A DNA stretch of 64,000 nt, from NCBI GenBank assembly GCA_947383275.1, contig CANDCW010000002.1:22060-86059 (forward strand), written 5' to 3'. How positions within the stretch are numbered: the stretch's first letter is position 1; every line of letters begins with the position of its first letter. This stretch comes from an uncultured Bacillota bacterium. Lineage in GTDB: Bacteria; Bacillota; Clostridia; Oscillospirales; Oscillospiraceae. Of the stretch, positions 16,490 to 25,234 are shown piece after piece. A program made the translations under genes and the position numbers. A model generated the notes under the pieces. It searched no databases and was not told the DNA's origin. It worked only from the letters and a program-made list of their open reading frames with translations.

Positions 16490-18222
16490 TATCCGCCCAC
16501 CCCCTCTTTCTGAGACTGGTAAATTTCCTGGTATATTTTGTTATGGGCCAGCAGGTCGCCATGAGTCCCCCGGCCCGCAATGTGGTCGTCGTCCAAAATA
16601 AGAATCTCGTCAGCATACTGTACCGAGGAGATGCGCTGGGCGATGATAATGACGGTGGTGTCCTTGAGGTTTTTATGGAAGGACGCCCGGATAGCGGCCT
16701 CAGTGGCGGAATCTACAGCGGAGGTGGAATCGTCCAGAATGAGAATGGCCGGCTTGCGGAGCATGGCCCGGGCGATGCACAGCCGCTGCTTCTGTCCGCC
16801 GGAGACATTGGTGCCGCCTTGGGTGAGCAGGGTGTCGAAGCCGTTGGGCAGGCCCATGATAAAGTCGTAAGCCTGGGCGTCCCGCGCGGCCTGGATCATC
16901 TCCTCTTCCGTGGCGTCAGGCCGTCCCCACAGCAAATTCTCACGAATGGTGCCGGTGAACAGCACATTGGTCTGTAGCACCATGCCGATGCGGGAGCGCA
17001 GCGCCTCCAGGGGATAGTCCCGAACGTCTACACCGTCCACCAGGACCGCGCCGCCGGTGACATCGTAGAACCGGGGGATCAGGTTGACCAGGGAGGATTT
17101 TCCTGTGCCGGTGCCCCCCACAATGGCCACAAACTGTCCCGGTTCCACGGAGAAGCTGATGTGGGACAACACGTCGTCTCCGGTACCGCCCACGGCGTAC
17201 TTAAAAGAGACATCCTGAAATTCCACATGGCCCCTGGGGGCGGGGAGGGAAGCGGTTTCTGCTCTGTCCTGAACAGAGGGCCGGGCGTCCAGCACCTCGT
17301 TGATGCGCCGGGCGCAGGCTTGGGCACGAGAGAGCTGAAGCAGAGACATCGCTACCATCATCACGCTCATGAGCACCTGCATGATGTAGGACAAAAAGGC
17401 GTTCAAGTCCCCCAGCTCAAAGGTGGCGCCCATGACCATCCGGCCGCCAAAGTAGAGCACAGCTAAAGTGGCGCCGTTCATGCAGAGCATCATGATGGGC
17501 ATCATCGCAATGACACGCATACCAACGGTGAGGCCGGCAGTCATCAACTCATCGCTGGAGCGGTTAAATTTTTCCCGCTCGTGGTCCTCCCGGACAAACG
17601 CCTTGACCACCCGGATTGCCACCAGATTTTCCTGGAGCACATTGTTCAGTCCATCGATCTTCTTCTGCATGACCTCAAAAAGCCTGGAGCAGATCCGCAT
17701 CAATCCTGCGATTGCCAGAACCATCAGCGGGATGATGACCAGCAGGACCACGGCCAGCCTGGCGTTGAGGTACAAGCTGACGGCTAGAGCGGCAATGAGC
17801 ATCACCGGGGCCCGGACCAGCATCCTCAGCCCCATGGCCAGCATCATGGTCATGGCGTTGACATCGTTGGTCATGCGGGTGATGAGGGAAGCGGAGGAGA
17901 AGCGGTCGATGTCGGCGAAGGAAAACTCCTGCACCTTGTCAAACAGGCACTGGCGCAGGTTACCGCCGAAGCCTTGGCTGGCAAAAGCGGCATATTTGGC
18001 CGCCAGCACGCCGCAGGCCATGGAGAGGGCCGACAGCGCCAGCATCGCCGCCCCCAGCAAGAAGATATAGCCAGTGTCCCCCGAGGGGATGGCCACGTCC
18101 ACAATCTCCGCCATAACCAGGGGGAGAAGCAGCTCGCAGATAACCTCCAGAATGATGAGAACAGGGGATTTTATGGCGTCCTTTTTATAACCCTCCAAAT
18201 GGGTCAGGAATAGGGAAAGCAA
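16489..18222 (-). CDS. ABC exporter subunit with degenerate ATPase site
   Basis: This 577-residue half-exporter has six membrane helices, then an ATPase domain with Walker A GGTGTGKS and signature VSGGQ. The Walker B motif ends LDD (496-498), so the catalytic Glu is Asp, and the switch residue in IIIAQR is Gln instead of His. This is the degenerate member of a heterodimer of the TM287/288 or BmrCD kind: its normal signature completes the active site on the partner's ATP-binding residues. TTG at 18222 is the start, preceded by AAAGGAG. It follows the MarR gene by 28 bases. Confidence 0.93.
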   Translation of the reverse strand: MLSLFLTHLEGYKKDAIKSPVLIILEVICELLLPLVMAEIVDVAIPSGDTGYIFLLGAAMLALSALSMACGVLAAKYAAFASQGFGGNLRQCLFDKVQEFSFADIDRFSSASLITRMTNDVNAMTMMLAMGLRMLVRAPVMLIAALAVSLYLNARLAVVLLVIIPLMVLAIAGLMRICSRLFEVMQKKIDGLNNVLQENLVAIRVVKAFVREDHEREKFNRSSDELMTAGLTVGMRVIAMMPIMMLCMNGATLAVLYFGGRMVMGATFELGDLNAFLSYIMQVLMSVMMVAMSLLQLSRAQACARRINEVLDARPSVQDRAETASLPAPRGHVEFQDVSFKYAVGGTGDDVLSHISFSVEPGQFVAIVGGTGTGKSSLVNLIPRFYDVTGGAVLVDGVDVRDYPLEALRSRIGMVLQTNVLFTGTIRENLLWGRPDATEEEMIQAARDAQAYDFIMGLPNGFDTLLTQGGTNVSGGQKQRLCIARAMLRKPAILILDDSTSAVDSATEAAIRASFHKNLKDTTVIIIAQRISSVQYADEILILDDDHIAGRGTHGDLLAHNKIYQEIYQSQKEGVGG

Positions 18223-18250
18223 GGTAAGATCACTCCTTTTTGTTGGAATT

Positions 18251-18697
18251 TCAGGTGGTGAGGTTGTTCAGCATTTTCCTCATAAATTCCATCAGCTGAT
18301 TGTACTCCTCTTCTGTAAAACCGGCCATCATCCGGGCGGACACCCGCTGAAAGACGGCCCGGCAGCCCTCCACCGCGCCGGTTCCCTTTTCGGTGAGCAG
18401 CACCCGGTTGCGCCGGGCATCCTTCTGCCAGGGCTCCCGGCGGATATAGCCGTCCCGCTCCAGGCACTTGAGGGAATTGGCAATGGCGGCGGGGGAGACG
18501 TGGAGCAGGTCGGCAAGCTCCCGCTGAGCCTGACATTGCCCCTCCGGGCCCTCCTCTGCGGACTGGAGAATAGATACCAGCATAGGGTGGCCGACCTCGC
18601 CCAGCCCGGCGGCGTTCAGCTCCGCTTGAATGGCGGCACGATGGGCCTGGTTAAATTGACGGGACAGCAGATCCATCTCGTGAAAAGCGTCTTTCAC
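18251..18697 (-). CDS. MarR family repressor of the ABC exporter
   Basis: This 148-residue protein has the winged-helix MarR fold: ELADLLHVSPAAIANSLKCLERDGYI is the DNA-reading helix region and EPWQKDARRNRVLLTEKG is the wing. Such proteins usually repress their own operon until a toxic ligand binds. It starts with GTG at 18697, with AAGGAGG upstream, and leads the operon marR-ABC-ABC. A palindromic operator lies in the promoter. The inducer is unknown. Confidence 0.92.
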   Translation of the reverse strand: MKDAFHEMDLLSRQFNQAHRAAIQAELNAAGLGEVGHPMLVSILQSAEEGPEGQCQAQRELADLLHVSPAAIANSLKCLERDGYIRREPWQKDARRNRVLLTEKGTGAVEGCRAVFQRVSARMMAGFTEEEYNQLMEFMRKMLNNLTT

Positions 18698-18721
18698 GAG
18701 GAAAACCTCCTTTCAAAAATT

Positions 18722-18780
18722 AGTTAACCCATTAATGATTAACTTGTTGATTATTTTACTCGGGCGGGAAATATTGTCAA
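18722..18780 (-). promoter_or_regulatory. Promoter and palindromic operator of the marR-ABC operon
   Basis: On the minus strand TTGACA (18780-18775) and TAAAAT (18758-18753) are separated by 16 bases. Just downstream of the expected start lies AGTTAA (18722-18727) and TTAACT (18739-18744), an inverted repeat with ATTAAT at its centre. Placement over the start of transcription suits MarR repression. Confidence 0.75.
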
Positions 18781-18863
18781 GCGCTTTTGGCAAGGTTCAA
18801 AAAATGTTTACAGATAGAGCCCTTGACGCGGTCCGCAGAAAAACTCCCGAAAGGAACACGGGC

Positions 18864-19493
18864 CTACGGCCTGCACAATTCTTTCAACTGGTCCGGCTCC
18901 AGAAGATATATGGTTCGGTAGCCCAGCCCCACCCATTTCCGCTGTGCGAATTCATTGAGTACCCGGCTGACTGTCACCCGGCTGGCGGAGACGGCGGCGG
19001 CAATGTCGTCCTGGGTGCAGGAGACCGTTCCGTTTCCGGAAGCCAGCGTGAGAAGATAGTTGGCGACCCGCCAGCGGGCGGGGCGGAAGGCCATTTGATC
19101 CACCTGGCCCGACAGCAGCCGCACCGTCCGGGCCAGGTATTTCATCATAGCCAGGGCCAGTTCCGGGTTGCGGGCGAACTCTTGGGTTACCAATTCCCGG
19201 TCGATGGGTACAATTTCGCAGGGAGACTGCGCGGCTGCCGAAGATACCCGGGGCAGCTCATCGAAGAAGGAAGCCTCCCCGAAGAGGCTTCCGGCGGTGT
19301 AGATGTTGAGGACCCTCTCCGCTCCGCCTTCCGATTGAATGAAACTCTTCACTCGCCCGGATTTGAGGAAGTAGAAACAGGTGGCCTCCGTGTCTTGCAA
19401 GTAGATGAGGTAGCCGGGGGAGCACCGCACCGGCGGACGCCCTTTGGCAAACGTTTCCCATATTCCGGCGGGAAAGTCCAGTTCTTGGTTCAT
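18864..19493 (-). CDS. Crp/Fnr family transcriptional regulator
   Basis: This 209-residue protein has an N-terminal cyclic-nucleotide-binding-like barrel (GSLFGEASFFDELPRVSSA) and a C-terminal winged helix (TQDDIAAAVSASRVTVSRVL). There is no clustered N-terminal cysteine set as in classical Fnr. The RVTVSRVL recognition helix is standard. AGGAGG precedes the ATG. It is divergent from leuCDB, but no clear Crp-type palindrome was seen in the shared region, so control of leucine genes is only possible. Confidence 0.9.
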   Translation of the reverse strand: MNQELDFPAGIWETFAKGRPPVRCSPGYLIYLQDTEATCFYFLKSGRVKSFIQSEGGAERVLNIYTAGSLFGEASFFDELPRVSSAAAQSPCEIVPIDRELVTQEFARNPELALAMMKYLARTVRLLSGQVDQMAFRPARWRVANYLLTLASGNGTVSCTQDDIAAAVSASRVTVSRVLNEFAQRKWVGLGYRTIYLLEPDQLKELCRP

Positions 19494-19520
19494 GCTCGGC
19501 CTCCTAAAAAAATTGTTACC

Positions 19521-19550
19521 ATTGTATCATACTTTACATTCTTCCGGCAA
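19521..19550 (-). promoter_or_regulatory. Promoter of the Crp/Fnr gene
   Basis: On the minus strand TTGCCG (19550-19545) and TACAAT (19526-19521) are 18 bases apart. The ATG is 28 bases beyond the -10 box. Confidence 0.6.
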
Positions 19551-19598
19551 GCCCCGTGGTAAAATCCTCTCAATCAAACTGCAAGGAGGAAAAACCCT

Positions 19599-20855
19599 AT
19601 GGGAATGACAATGACGCAGAAAATTTTAGCCAAAGCAGCCGGGCTGGACAAGGTGGAGCCCGGCCAGCTCATCGAGGCCAGGCTGGACCTGGTGCTGGGC
19701 AACGACATCACTACCCCCGTGGCTATCACTGAGTTTGAGAAAGCGGGCTTTACTCAGGTCTTTAACAAGGACAAGATCGCTATCGTCCTGGACCACTACA
19801 CCCCCTGCAAGGATATTAAATCTGCCCAGCTGTGCAAGCAGGCCCGGGAGTTTGCCCACAAGCATGCGATCACGAACTTTTTTGATGTGGGCCAGATGGG
19901 CGTGGAGCACGCCCTGCTGCCCGAAAAGGGACTGGCCGCCCCTGGCGAGGTCATCATCGGCGCCGACTCCCACACCTGCACCTACGGCGCCCTGGGGGCC
20001 TTCTCCACCGGAGTGGGTTCTACCGACATGGCCGCTGGCATGGCCACTGGATTGCTGTGGTTCAAGGTGCCATCCGCCATCAAAGTGACGCTGAAGGGCA
20101 AGCTCCAGCCCCACGTCAGCGGCAAGGACGTTATTCTTCACCTCATTGGTGAGATCGGGGTGGACGGGGCGCTGTACCAGTCCCTGGAATTTGCCGGGGA
20201 GGGGGTAGGCTCCCTGTCCATGGACGACCGCTTTACCATTTCCAACATGGCCATTGAGGCGGGCGGTAAAAACGGCATCTTCCCCGTGGACGAAAAAACC
20301 ATGGAGTACATCAACGGCCGGGTCAACCGTCCCTGTGAGGCATTTTCTGCCGACCCGGACGCCGTCTACGACCGGGAGGTGGTGATCGACTTGGACAAGC
20401 TGGAGCCCACTGTGGCCCTGCCCCACCTGCCCGAAAACACAAAGGTGGTGTCTGAGGTGGCCGGGACGCCCATCAACCAGGTGGTCATCGGCTCCTGCAC
20501 CAATGGACGTATCAGCGATTTGCGCATCGCCGCTGCTATTATGAAGGGAAAAAAAGTGGCCGGTAACGTCCGATGCGTGGTCATTCCCGCCACCCAGGAG
20601 ATTACCCTCCAGGCCATGAAGGAGGGCCTGATTGAGACCTTCATCCAGGCCGGAGCCGCTGTCTCCACCCCCACCTGCGGCCCCTGTCTGGGCGGACATA
20701 TGGGCGTGATGGCCGAAGGGGAGCGCACCGTCTCCACCACCAACCGCAATTTCGTGGGCCGCATGGGCCACACCACCTCTGAGATTATCCTGGCTTCCCC
20801 CGCCGTGGCGGCCGCCTCCGCCATTGCCGGCTGCGTGGCCGACCCCAGAGTTTAA
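19599..20855 (+). CDS. leuC: LeuC, 3-isopropylmalate dehydratase large subunit
   Basis: This 418-residue aconitase-superfamily protein isomerises 2- to 3-isopropylmalate in leucine synthesis. The 4Fe-4S ligands are the Cys in [10 protein letters not shown] and the Cys pair in [26 protein letters not shown] binds substrate. The length places it in the short LeuC/homoaconitase group rather than the 466-residue enterobacterial type. GGAGG precedes the ATG. It leads a leuC-leuD-leuB operon; leuA is not in the window. Confidence 0.95.
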   Translation: MGMTMTQKILAKAAGLDKVEPGQLIEARLDLVLGNDITTPVAITEFEKAGFTQVFNKDKIAIVLDHYTPCKDIKSAQLCKQAREFAHKHAITNFFDVGQMGVEHALLPEKGLAAPGEVIIGADSHTCTYGALGAFSTGVGSTDMAAGMATGLLWFKVPSAIKVTLKGKLQPHVSGKDVILHLIGEIGVDGALYQSLEFAGEGVGSLSMDDRFTISNMAIEAGGKNGIFPVDEKTMEYINGRVNRPCEAFSADPDAVYDREVVIDLDKLEPTVALPHLPENTKVVSEVAGTPINQVVIGSCTNGRISDLRIAAAIMKGKKVAGNVRCVVIPATQEITLQAMKEGLIETFIQAGAAVSTPTCGPCLGGHMGVMAEGERTVSTTNRNFVGRMGHTTSEIILASPAVAAASAIAGCVADPRV

Positions 20856-20874
20856 CAGAAAGGAACTGAATACC

Positions 20875-21360
20875 ATGAAAGTTTACAAATACGGCGCCAA
20901 CGTGGATACCGATGTCATTATCCCGGCGCGGCACCTGAACGATCCCTCCCCGGCGGCGCTGGCCAGCCACTGCATGGAGGATATTGACAGCAGCTTTGCC
21001 TCCACTGTGGAGGCGGGGGATATCATTGTGGCCGGCCCTAACTTCGGCTGCGGCTCCAGCCGGGAGCACGCCCCCCTGGCTATCAAATCCTGCGGAGTGA
21101 AGTGCGTGATCGCCCCCTCCTTTGCCCGCATTTTCTACCGCAACGCCATCAACATCGGCTTTCCCATTGTGGAGTGCCCCCAGGCAGCGGAGGAAATCCA
21201 GGCTGGGGACCAGGTGGAGGTGGATTTTTCCAGCGGCACCATCACCGATGTGACCCAGGGGAAAACCTGGCAGGCCGCGCCTTTCCCGGCGTTTATTGAC
21301 GGCATTATTCAGAGCGGCGGACTGCTCAATTCCCTGAAGCAGCGGGGGGTGGCGAAATGA
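20875..21360 (+). CDS. leuD: LeuD, 3-isopropylmalate dehydratase small subunit
   Basis: This 161-residue swivel-domain subunit completes the LeuCD enzyme. VDTDVIIPARHL near the start and FGCGSSREHAP are the family signatures. The ATG at 20875 follows AAAGGAAC and lies 19 bases after leuC. Its stop overlaps the leuB start by four bases (ATGA), so translation is probably coupled. Confidence 0.95.
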   Translation: MKVYKYGANVDTDVIIPARHLNDPSPAALASHCMEDIDSSFASTVEAGDIIVAGPNFGCGSSREHAPLAIKSCGVKCVIAPSFARIFYRNAINIGFPIVECPQAAEEIQAGDQVEVDFSSGTITDVTQGKTWQAAPFPAFIDGIIQSGGLLNSLKQRGVAK

Positions 21361-22433
21361 ACTACAAAATTGCCCTTATCAAGGGGGACGGCATTGGCCC
21401 CGAGGTGGTAGGGGAAGCGGTCAAGGTGATGGATGCAATCGGAGAAAAGTTTGGCCACACCTTCGAGTATACCGATATTTTAATGGGCGGCTGTGCCATC
21501 GATGCGGTGGGCAAGTCCTACCCGGACGGCACAGCGGAGAAGTGCAGGGCCTGCGACGCCGTCCTGCTGGGGGCGGTGGGCGGCCCTAAGTGGGGCCACT
21601 CTACCGACCCGGACAAGCGGCCTGAGACCGCTCTGCTGTCCATCCGCAAGGATCTGGGGCTGTATGCCAATCTGCGTCCCGCCGCCCTGCGCCCCGCACT
21701 GGCGGAGGCGAGCCCCCTGAAGAAGGAGACGGCGGACAGAGGGATTGATCTGATGATCGTCCGAGAGCTTACCGGCGGTATCTACTTTGGCAAGCGGGAG
21801 CGCTATGCCACTGAGGATCGTGGTGAGGAAGCCGCCGACCGGATGGCGTACTCGGAGAAGGAGATTGCGCGCATCGGCCGCCGAGCCTTTGAGCTGGCCC
21901 GTCTGCGTAAAAAGAAACTGGCCAGCGTGGACAAGGCCAACGTGCTGGAGACCTCCCGCCTTTGGAGGCAGATTATGCACAATTTGTCCCAGGAATACGC
22001 CGATGTTCAGTACGAGGATGTGTTGGTGGACAACATGGCCATGCAGTTGGTGAAGGACCCAGGGCAGTTTGATGTGGTGGTCACCGAAAATATGTTCGGC
22101 GATATCCTCTCCGATGAAGCTTCTATGATTACCGGCTCTATCGGCCTGCTGCCCTCCGCCTCCATTGGCGATACCGCCCCCGGCCTATATGAGCCCATCC
22201 ACGGTTCCGCCCCCGACATTGCCGGGCAGGACAAGGCCAACCCCATTGCCACCATTCTGTCGGTGGCTATGATGTTCCGCTACTCCTTCAATCTGCCTGA
22301 CGAGGCCAAGGCTATTGAGGGCGCGGTAGACGCAGTCCTCAACGAGGGCTGGCGCACCGCCGACATTGCCAAGCCTGGGCAAACGGCTGTGGGAACCGTC
22401 AAAATGGGTGAGCTTATCCGGGCGCGGCTGTGA
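21357..22433 (+). CDS. leuB: LeuB, 3-isopropylmalate dehydrogenase
   Basis: This 358-residue NAD-dependent decarboxylating dehydrogenase makes 2-oxoisocaproate. Features are GDGIGPEVV at the N-terminus, the substrate loop RELTGGIYFG, DKANVLETSRLW, NMFGDILSDEA (metal-binding acids) and HGSAPDIAGQDKANP for NAD specificity. Its ATG overlaps the leuD stop. It is followed by a hairpin with a T-run. Confidence 0.96.
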   Translation: MNYKIALIKGDGIGPEVVGEAVKVMDAIGEKFGHTFEYTDILMGGCAIDAVGKSYPDGTAEKCRACDAVLLGAVGGPKWGHSTDPDKRPETALLSIRKDLGLYANLRPAALRPALAEASPLKKETADRGIDLMIVRELTGGIYFGKRERYATEDRGEEAADRMAYSEKEIARIGRRAFELARLRKKKLASVDKANVLETSRLWRQIMHNLSQEYADVQYEDVLVDNMAMQLVKDPGQFDVVVTENMFGDILSDEASMITGSIGLLPSASIGDTAPGLYEPIHGSAPDIAGQDKANPIATILSVAMMFRYSFNLPDEAKAIEGAVDAVLNEGWRTADIAKPGQTAVGTVKMGELIRARL

Positions 22434-22446
22434 TACTGTTTTCGGC

Positions 22447-22507
22447 TGGACAAGCGGAACGATTTGACGTATAATGTGGGCGGCGTTGCCAAGCGTCGCC
22501 CATTTTT
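22447..22507 (+). promoter_or_regulatory. Promoter immediately followed by a terminator-like hairpin
   Basis: TGGACA (22447-22452) and TATAAT (22470-22475) are 17 bases apart. An 8-bp stem (22478-22485 with 22494-22501, one G-U pair) and ATTTTT follow at once. The hairpin can end leuCDB transcripts, but a transcript from this promoter would begin within it, giving little or no terminator. Confidence 0.6.
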
Positions 22508-22526
22508 CTGTCCGGAGGGCTTGACT

Positions 22527-23939
22527 ATGGTATTCAGCAGCTTGATTTTTCTGCTGTTTTTCTTTACTGCGCTGTTTATTTGCTATTTTTGCATCCCCAA
22601 GCGGCTGCGCTGGCTGCGAAACTGCATGCTGCTGGCATACAGCTTGTTTTTCTACCGGTGTGGCGGGGCCGACTATTTGCCGCTGCTGCTGGCCTCCATC
22701 CTGGTAAATTATCTGGGGGGACTGCTGGCCGCTTCTGGCCGTCCTGCGCTGCGGAAGCTGGGGCTGTGGGGCGCGGTGGCCCTGGGATTGGGGCTGCTGG
22801 GCTGGTTTAAGTATGCCGGATTTGTGGCCGAGAATCTGAACGCTCTGGGTATGCCGGTAGGGGCGCCTAAAATTGTCCTGCCCATCGGGATCTCCTTCTT
22901 CACCTTTCAGGGACTGAGCTATGTGATCGATGTCTATCGGGGAGACGCCAAATGTCAAAAAAATCCCCTCTATGTGGCCCTCTATGTGGCGCTGTTCCCC
23001 CAGCTGGTGGCAGGACCTATCGTGCGGTACACTACAGTGGAGGAGGAGATTACCAGGCGGGAAGAATCCCTCCACGAGTTTTCCCAGGGCGTAGTGCGTT
23101 TCCTATTCGGTTTGGGGAAAAAGATGCTGCTGGCTAACGCCATGGGAGAGATTGCCGATGGCGTTTTCGCTCAAGCGCCGGAGACGATGGCCGCTGCCTT
23201 GGCCTGGGTGGGGGCGCTGGCCTACACCCTGCAAATCTATTTTGACTTCTCCGCCTACTCCGATATGGCCATCGGGCTGGGGCGGATGTTCGGATTCCAT
23301 TTTTTAGAGAACTTCAATTATCCTTACATCTCCCGCTCGGTAACAGAGTTCTGGCGGCGGTGGCATATCTCTCTCAGTTCCTGGTTTCGAGACTATGTGT
23401 ACATTCCTTTGGGAGGCAGCCGCTGTTCTCGGGTCCGGAATGTTCTAAACCTGGCGGCGGTGTGGCTGCTGACCGGCTTGTGGCATGGGGCGGCCTGGAA
23501 TTTTGTTCTCTGGGGCGGCTGGTTCCTGATCCTGCTGCTGGGGGAGAAGTTCCTGTGGGGCAAAGCCCTGGGCCGGGCCCCCGCTTTTCTGGGCTGGCTG
23601 TATACCATGCTGGCGGCGGTTTTTGGGTGGGTGCTGTTCCGTTCCGCCAGTCTTAGCAGCGCCTTGGGTTACTTCAACGCGATGGCGGGCCAGGGCGGGC
23701 CGGCGGATGGACAGGCGGTTTACTACCTGTTGGAGTACTGGCCTGAGTGGACAGTGGCCCTGATTGCCATGCTTCCGGTAAAGGTGTGGGTTGGGAGATG
23801 GCTGGAGGGGTGTGCAGGCCGGCTTTCGCTCTTGGCGCTGGATTGGGGTCCTAAGCTGGTGGCTTTGGGGCTGCTGGCGGCATCTTACCTGGAGCTGGTC
23901 TCAGGCAGCTTTAACCCCTTTATCTATTTCCAATTTTGA
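22527..23939 (+). CDS. MBOAT family membrane O-acyltransferase (AlgI-like)
   Basis: This 470-residue protein with many membrane helices resembles AlgI/DltB enzymes, which move acyl groups across the membrane onto surface polymers. The active-site region is RRWHISLSSWFRDYVYIPLGG followed by LLTGLWHGAAWNFVLWGGW, containing the conserved His. The ATG at 22527 starts the first membrane helix (upstream codons are in the hairpin). It pairs with the DHHW protein 15 bases downstream. The polymer acylated is unknown; cell-wall or exopolysaccharide acetylation is likely. Confidence 0.93.
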   Translation: MVFSSLIFLLFFFTALFICYFCIPKRLRWLRNCMLLAYSLFFYRCGGADYLPLLLASILVNYLGGLLAASGRPALRKLGLWGAVALGLGLLGWFKYAGFVAENLNALGMPVGAPKIVLPIGISFFTFQGLSYVIDVYRGDAKCQKNPLYVALYVALFPQLVAGPIVRYTTVEEEITRREESLHEFSQGVVRFLFGLGKKMLLANAMGEIADGVFAQAPETMAAALAWVGALAYTLQIYFDFSAYSDMAIGLGRMFGFHFLENFNYPYISRSVTEFWRRWHISLSSWFRDYVYIPLGGSRCSRVRNVLNLAAVWLLTGLWHGAAWNFVLWGGWFLILLLGEKFLWGKALGRAPAFLGWLYTMLAAVFGWVLFRSASLSSALGYFNAMAGQGGPADGQAVYYLLEYWPEWTVALIAMLPVKVWVGRWLEGCAGRLSLLALDWGPKLVALGLLAASYLELVSGSFNPFIYFQF

Positions 23940-23954
23940 GGAGGAGGGCCGGGC

Positions 23955-25142
23955 ATGAAACGATTTAAGGCGTCAGAGCTGTTTGTCAGCGTCTGCTTCC
24001 TGGCCTTTCTCTTTGGGGCAATGACTGTTACTGTGGCGCGGGAGAAGGCGGAGTATTCCTTCTATGAGAACCGCATGCTGGCGTCTATCCCGGAGTACAC
24101 GGCCGAGGCAGATGGAAATGGAAGTTATGTTAATCAGTGGGAGAAGTACCTCTCTGATCACGCCGCACTGCGCAGCACACTACTCAAGGTGAAAACACGC
24201 TTGGACCTGGCACTCCGGCGCCCGGTCGTCAATGAGACAGTGATCGGAGACGGCATCCTTTTGCCCTACCTCCCGGCTCAGCGGGTGAACGGCGAAGAGA
24301 TTGCCGCCCAGGCCCGTGCCATGGCGGATAACTTAAAGGGTATTCAAGATGTGGTGGCCGGCTATGGCGGCTACTACTGTTACGTCTGCGTCACCTGCCA
24401 GTATGACTACTATCCGGATCGGTATCCCGGTTTCCTGGACAACTGGGCGGAGCAGACCCGCCTATCCCGGGAAAAGCTGGCCCAGGCCATGGAGGAGCGC
24501 GAAGTTGACTTTTTGGACTTGTCCGCCGCCTTTGCGGAGCTGGGCCATCCGGAGGAATACAGCTCACGGGTAGACAATCACTACAGTATGCAGGGGGCAT
24601 TTTATGTCTACCAGCGGATTCTGGAGCGCGTTGTGGAGCGCACCGGTATGGACATCCCAATTCTTCGGGAAAGGGATGTCATATTCGAAGAACTGCCCAA
24701 TCAATATTTGGGCTCTCGGGAGCGGAAGCTGTTAGGTCAAGTAGATTTGGAGGAGCATTTGTACGCCCTTTGGCCCAAGGAGGAGATTCCCTTTACCCGG
24801 TGGAACGATGGAGAGGAGGGACTTCCCACCGTCTATGCCATGCCTGCTTCCACAGACTCTGTTTTAACCTACGATTTCTATATGGGGGGCGATGTCCCTG
24901 AGACGGTTATCGACACCGGACGGAAAGATCTGCCCAGCATCCTGATTTACGGCGACAGCATGACCAATGCGGTAGAGTGTGTTATGTATCTCAGCTTTGA
25001 CAAGATGTACTCCCTGGATTTGCGCCATTACCACGACATGAGCCTTACGGACTACATCAAGCTGGTCAAGCCGGATGTGGTGGTGTGCATTCGGGACCCG
25101 GAGGTTCTTCTGCTCCAGGAGGCCAACGGGGGAGCGTCTTAA
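23955..25142 (+). CDS. DHHW family SGNH-like protein, partner of the MBOAT enzyme
   Basis: This 395-residue protein has one N-terminal membrane anchor (about residues 8-27) and an extracellular domain. The GDS motif in LIYGDSMTNAVE and the DNHYSMQGA block are typical of DHHW/AlgJ-AlgX-like O-acetylation proteins. These finish acetyl transfer to a polysaccharide outside the membrane after an MBOAT protein exports the acyl group. The gene directly follows that MBOAT gene, with GGAGGAGGG before the ATG. Confidence 0.88.
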   Translation: MKRFKASELFVSVCFLAFLFGAMTVTVAREKAEYSFYENRMLASIPEYTAEADGNGSYVNQWEKYLSDHAALRSTLLKVKTRLDLALRRPVVNETVIGDGILLPYLPAQRVNGEEIAAQARAMADNLKGIQDVVAGYGGYYCYVCVTCQYDYYPDRYPGFLDNWAEQTRLSREKLAQAMEEREVDFLDLSAAFAELGHPEEYSSRVDNHYSMQGAFYVYQRILERVVERTGMDIPILRERDVIFEELPNQYLGSRERKLLGQVDLEEHLYALWPKEEIPFTRWNDGEEGLPTVYAMPASTDSVLTYDFYMGGDVPETVIDTGRKDLPSILIYGDSMTNAVECVMYLSFDKMYSLDLRHYHDMSLTDYIKLVKPDVVVCIRDPEVLLLQEANGGAS

Positions 25143-25169
25143 AAATCTATGAATTTTTTTCCTGAAGGG

Positions 25170-25198
25170 TGGTCAAGAGAAGGGGAATGCGCTATAAT
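25170..25198 (+). promoter_or_regulatory. Promoter of purB
   Basis: TGGTCA (25170-25175) and TATAAT (25193-25198) are 17 bases apart, 36 bases before the purB start codon. No purine riboswitch fold was recognised here. Confidence 0.65.
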
Positions 25199-25234
25199 AA
25201 ATTGGAGAATACAGAAGGATAAGAGGTCGATATT

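Noticed and set aside
19494..19598. T-box or leucine leader before leuC
   Set aside because: The gap is only 105 bases, without a specifier-type stem, a run of Leu codons or a terminator hairpin.
19626..20876. 416-codon open frame on the minus strand
   Set aside because: Opposite leuC; His/Gly/Val-rich shadow with no motif.
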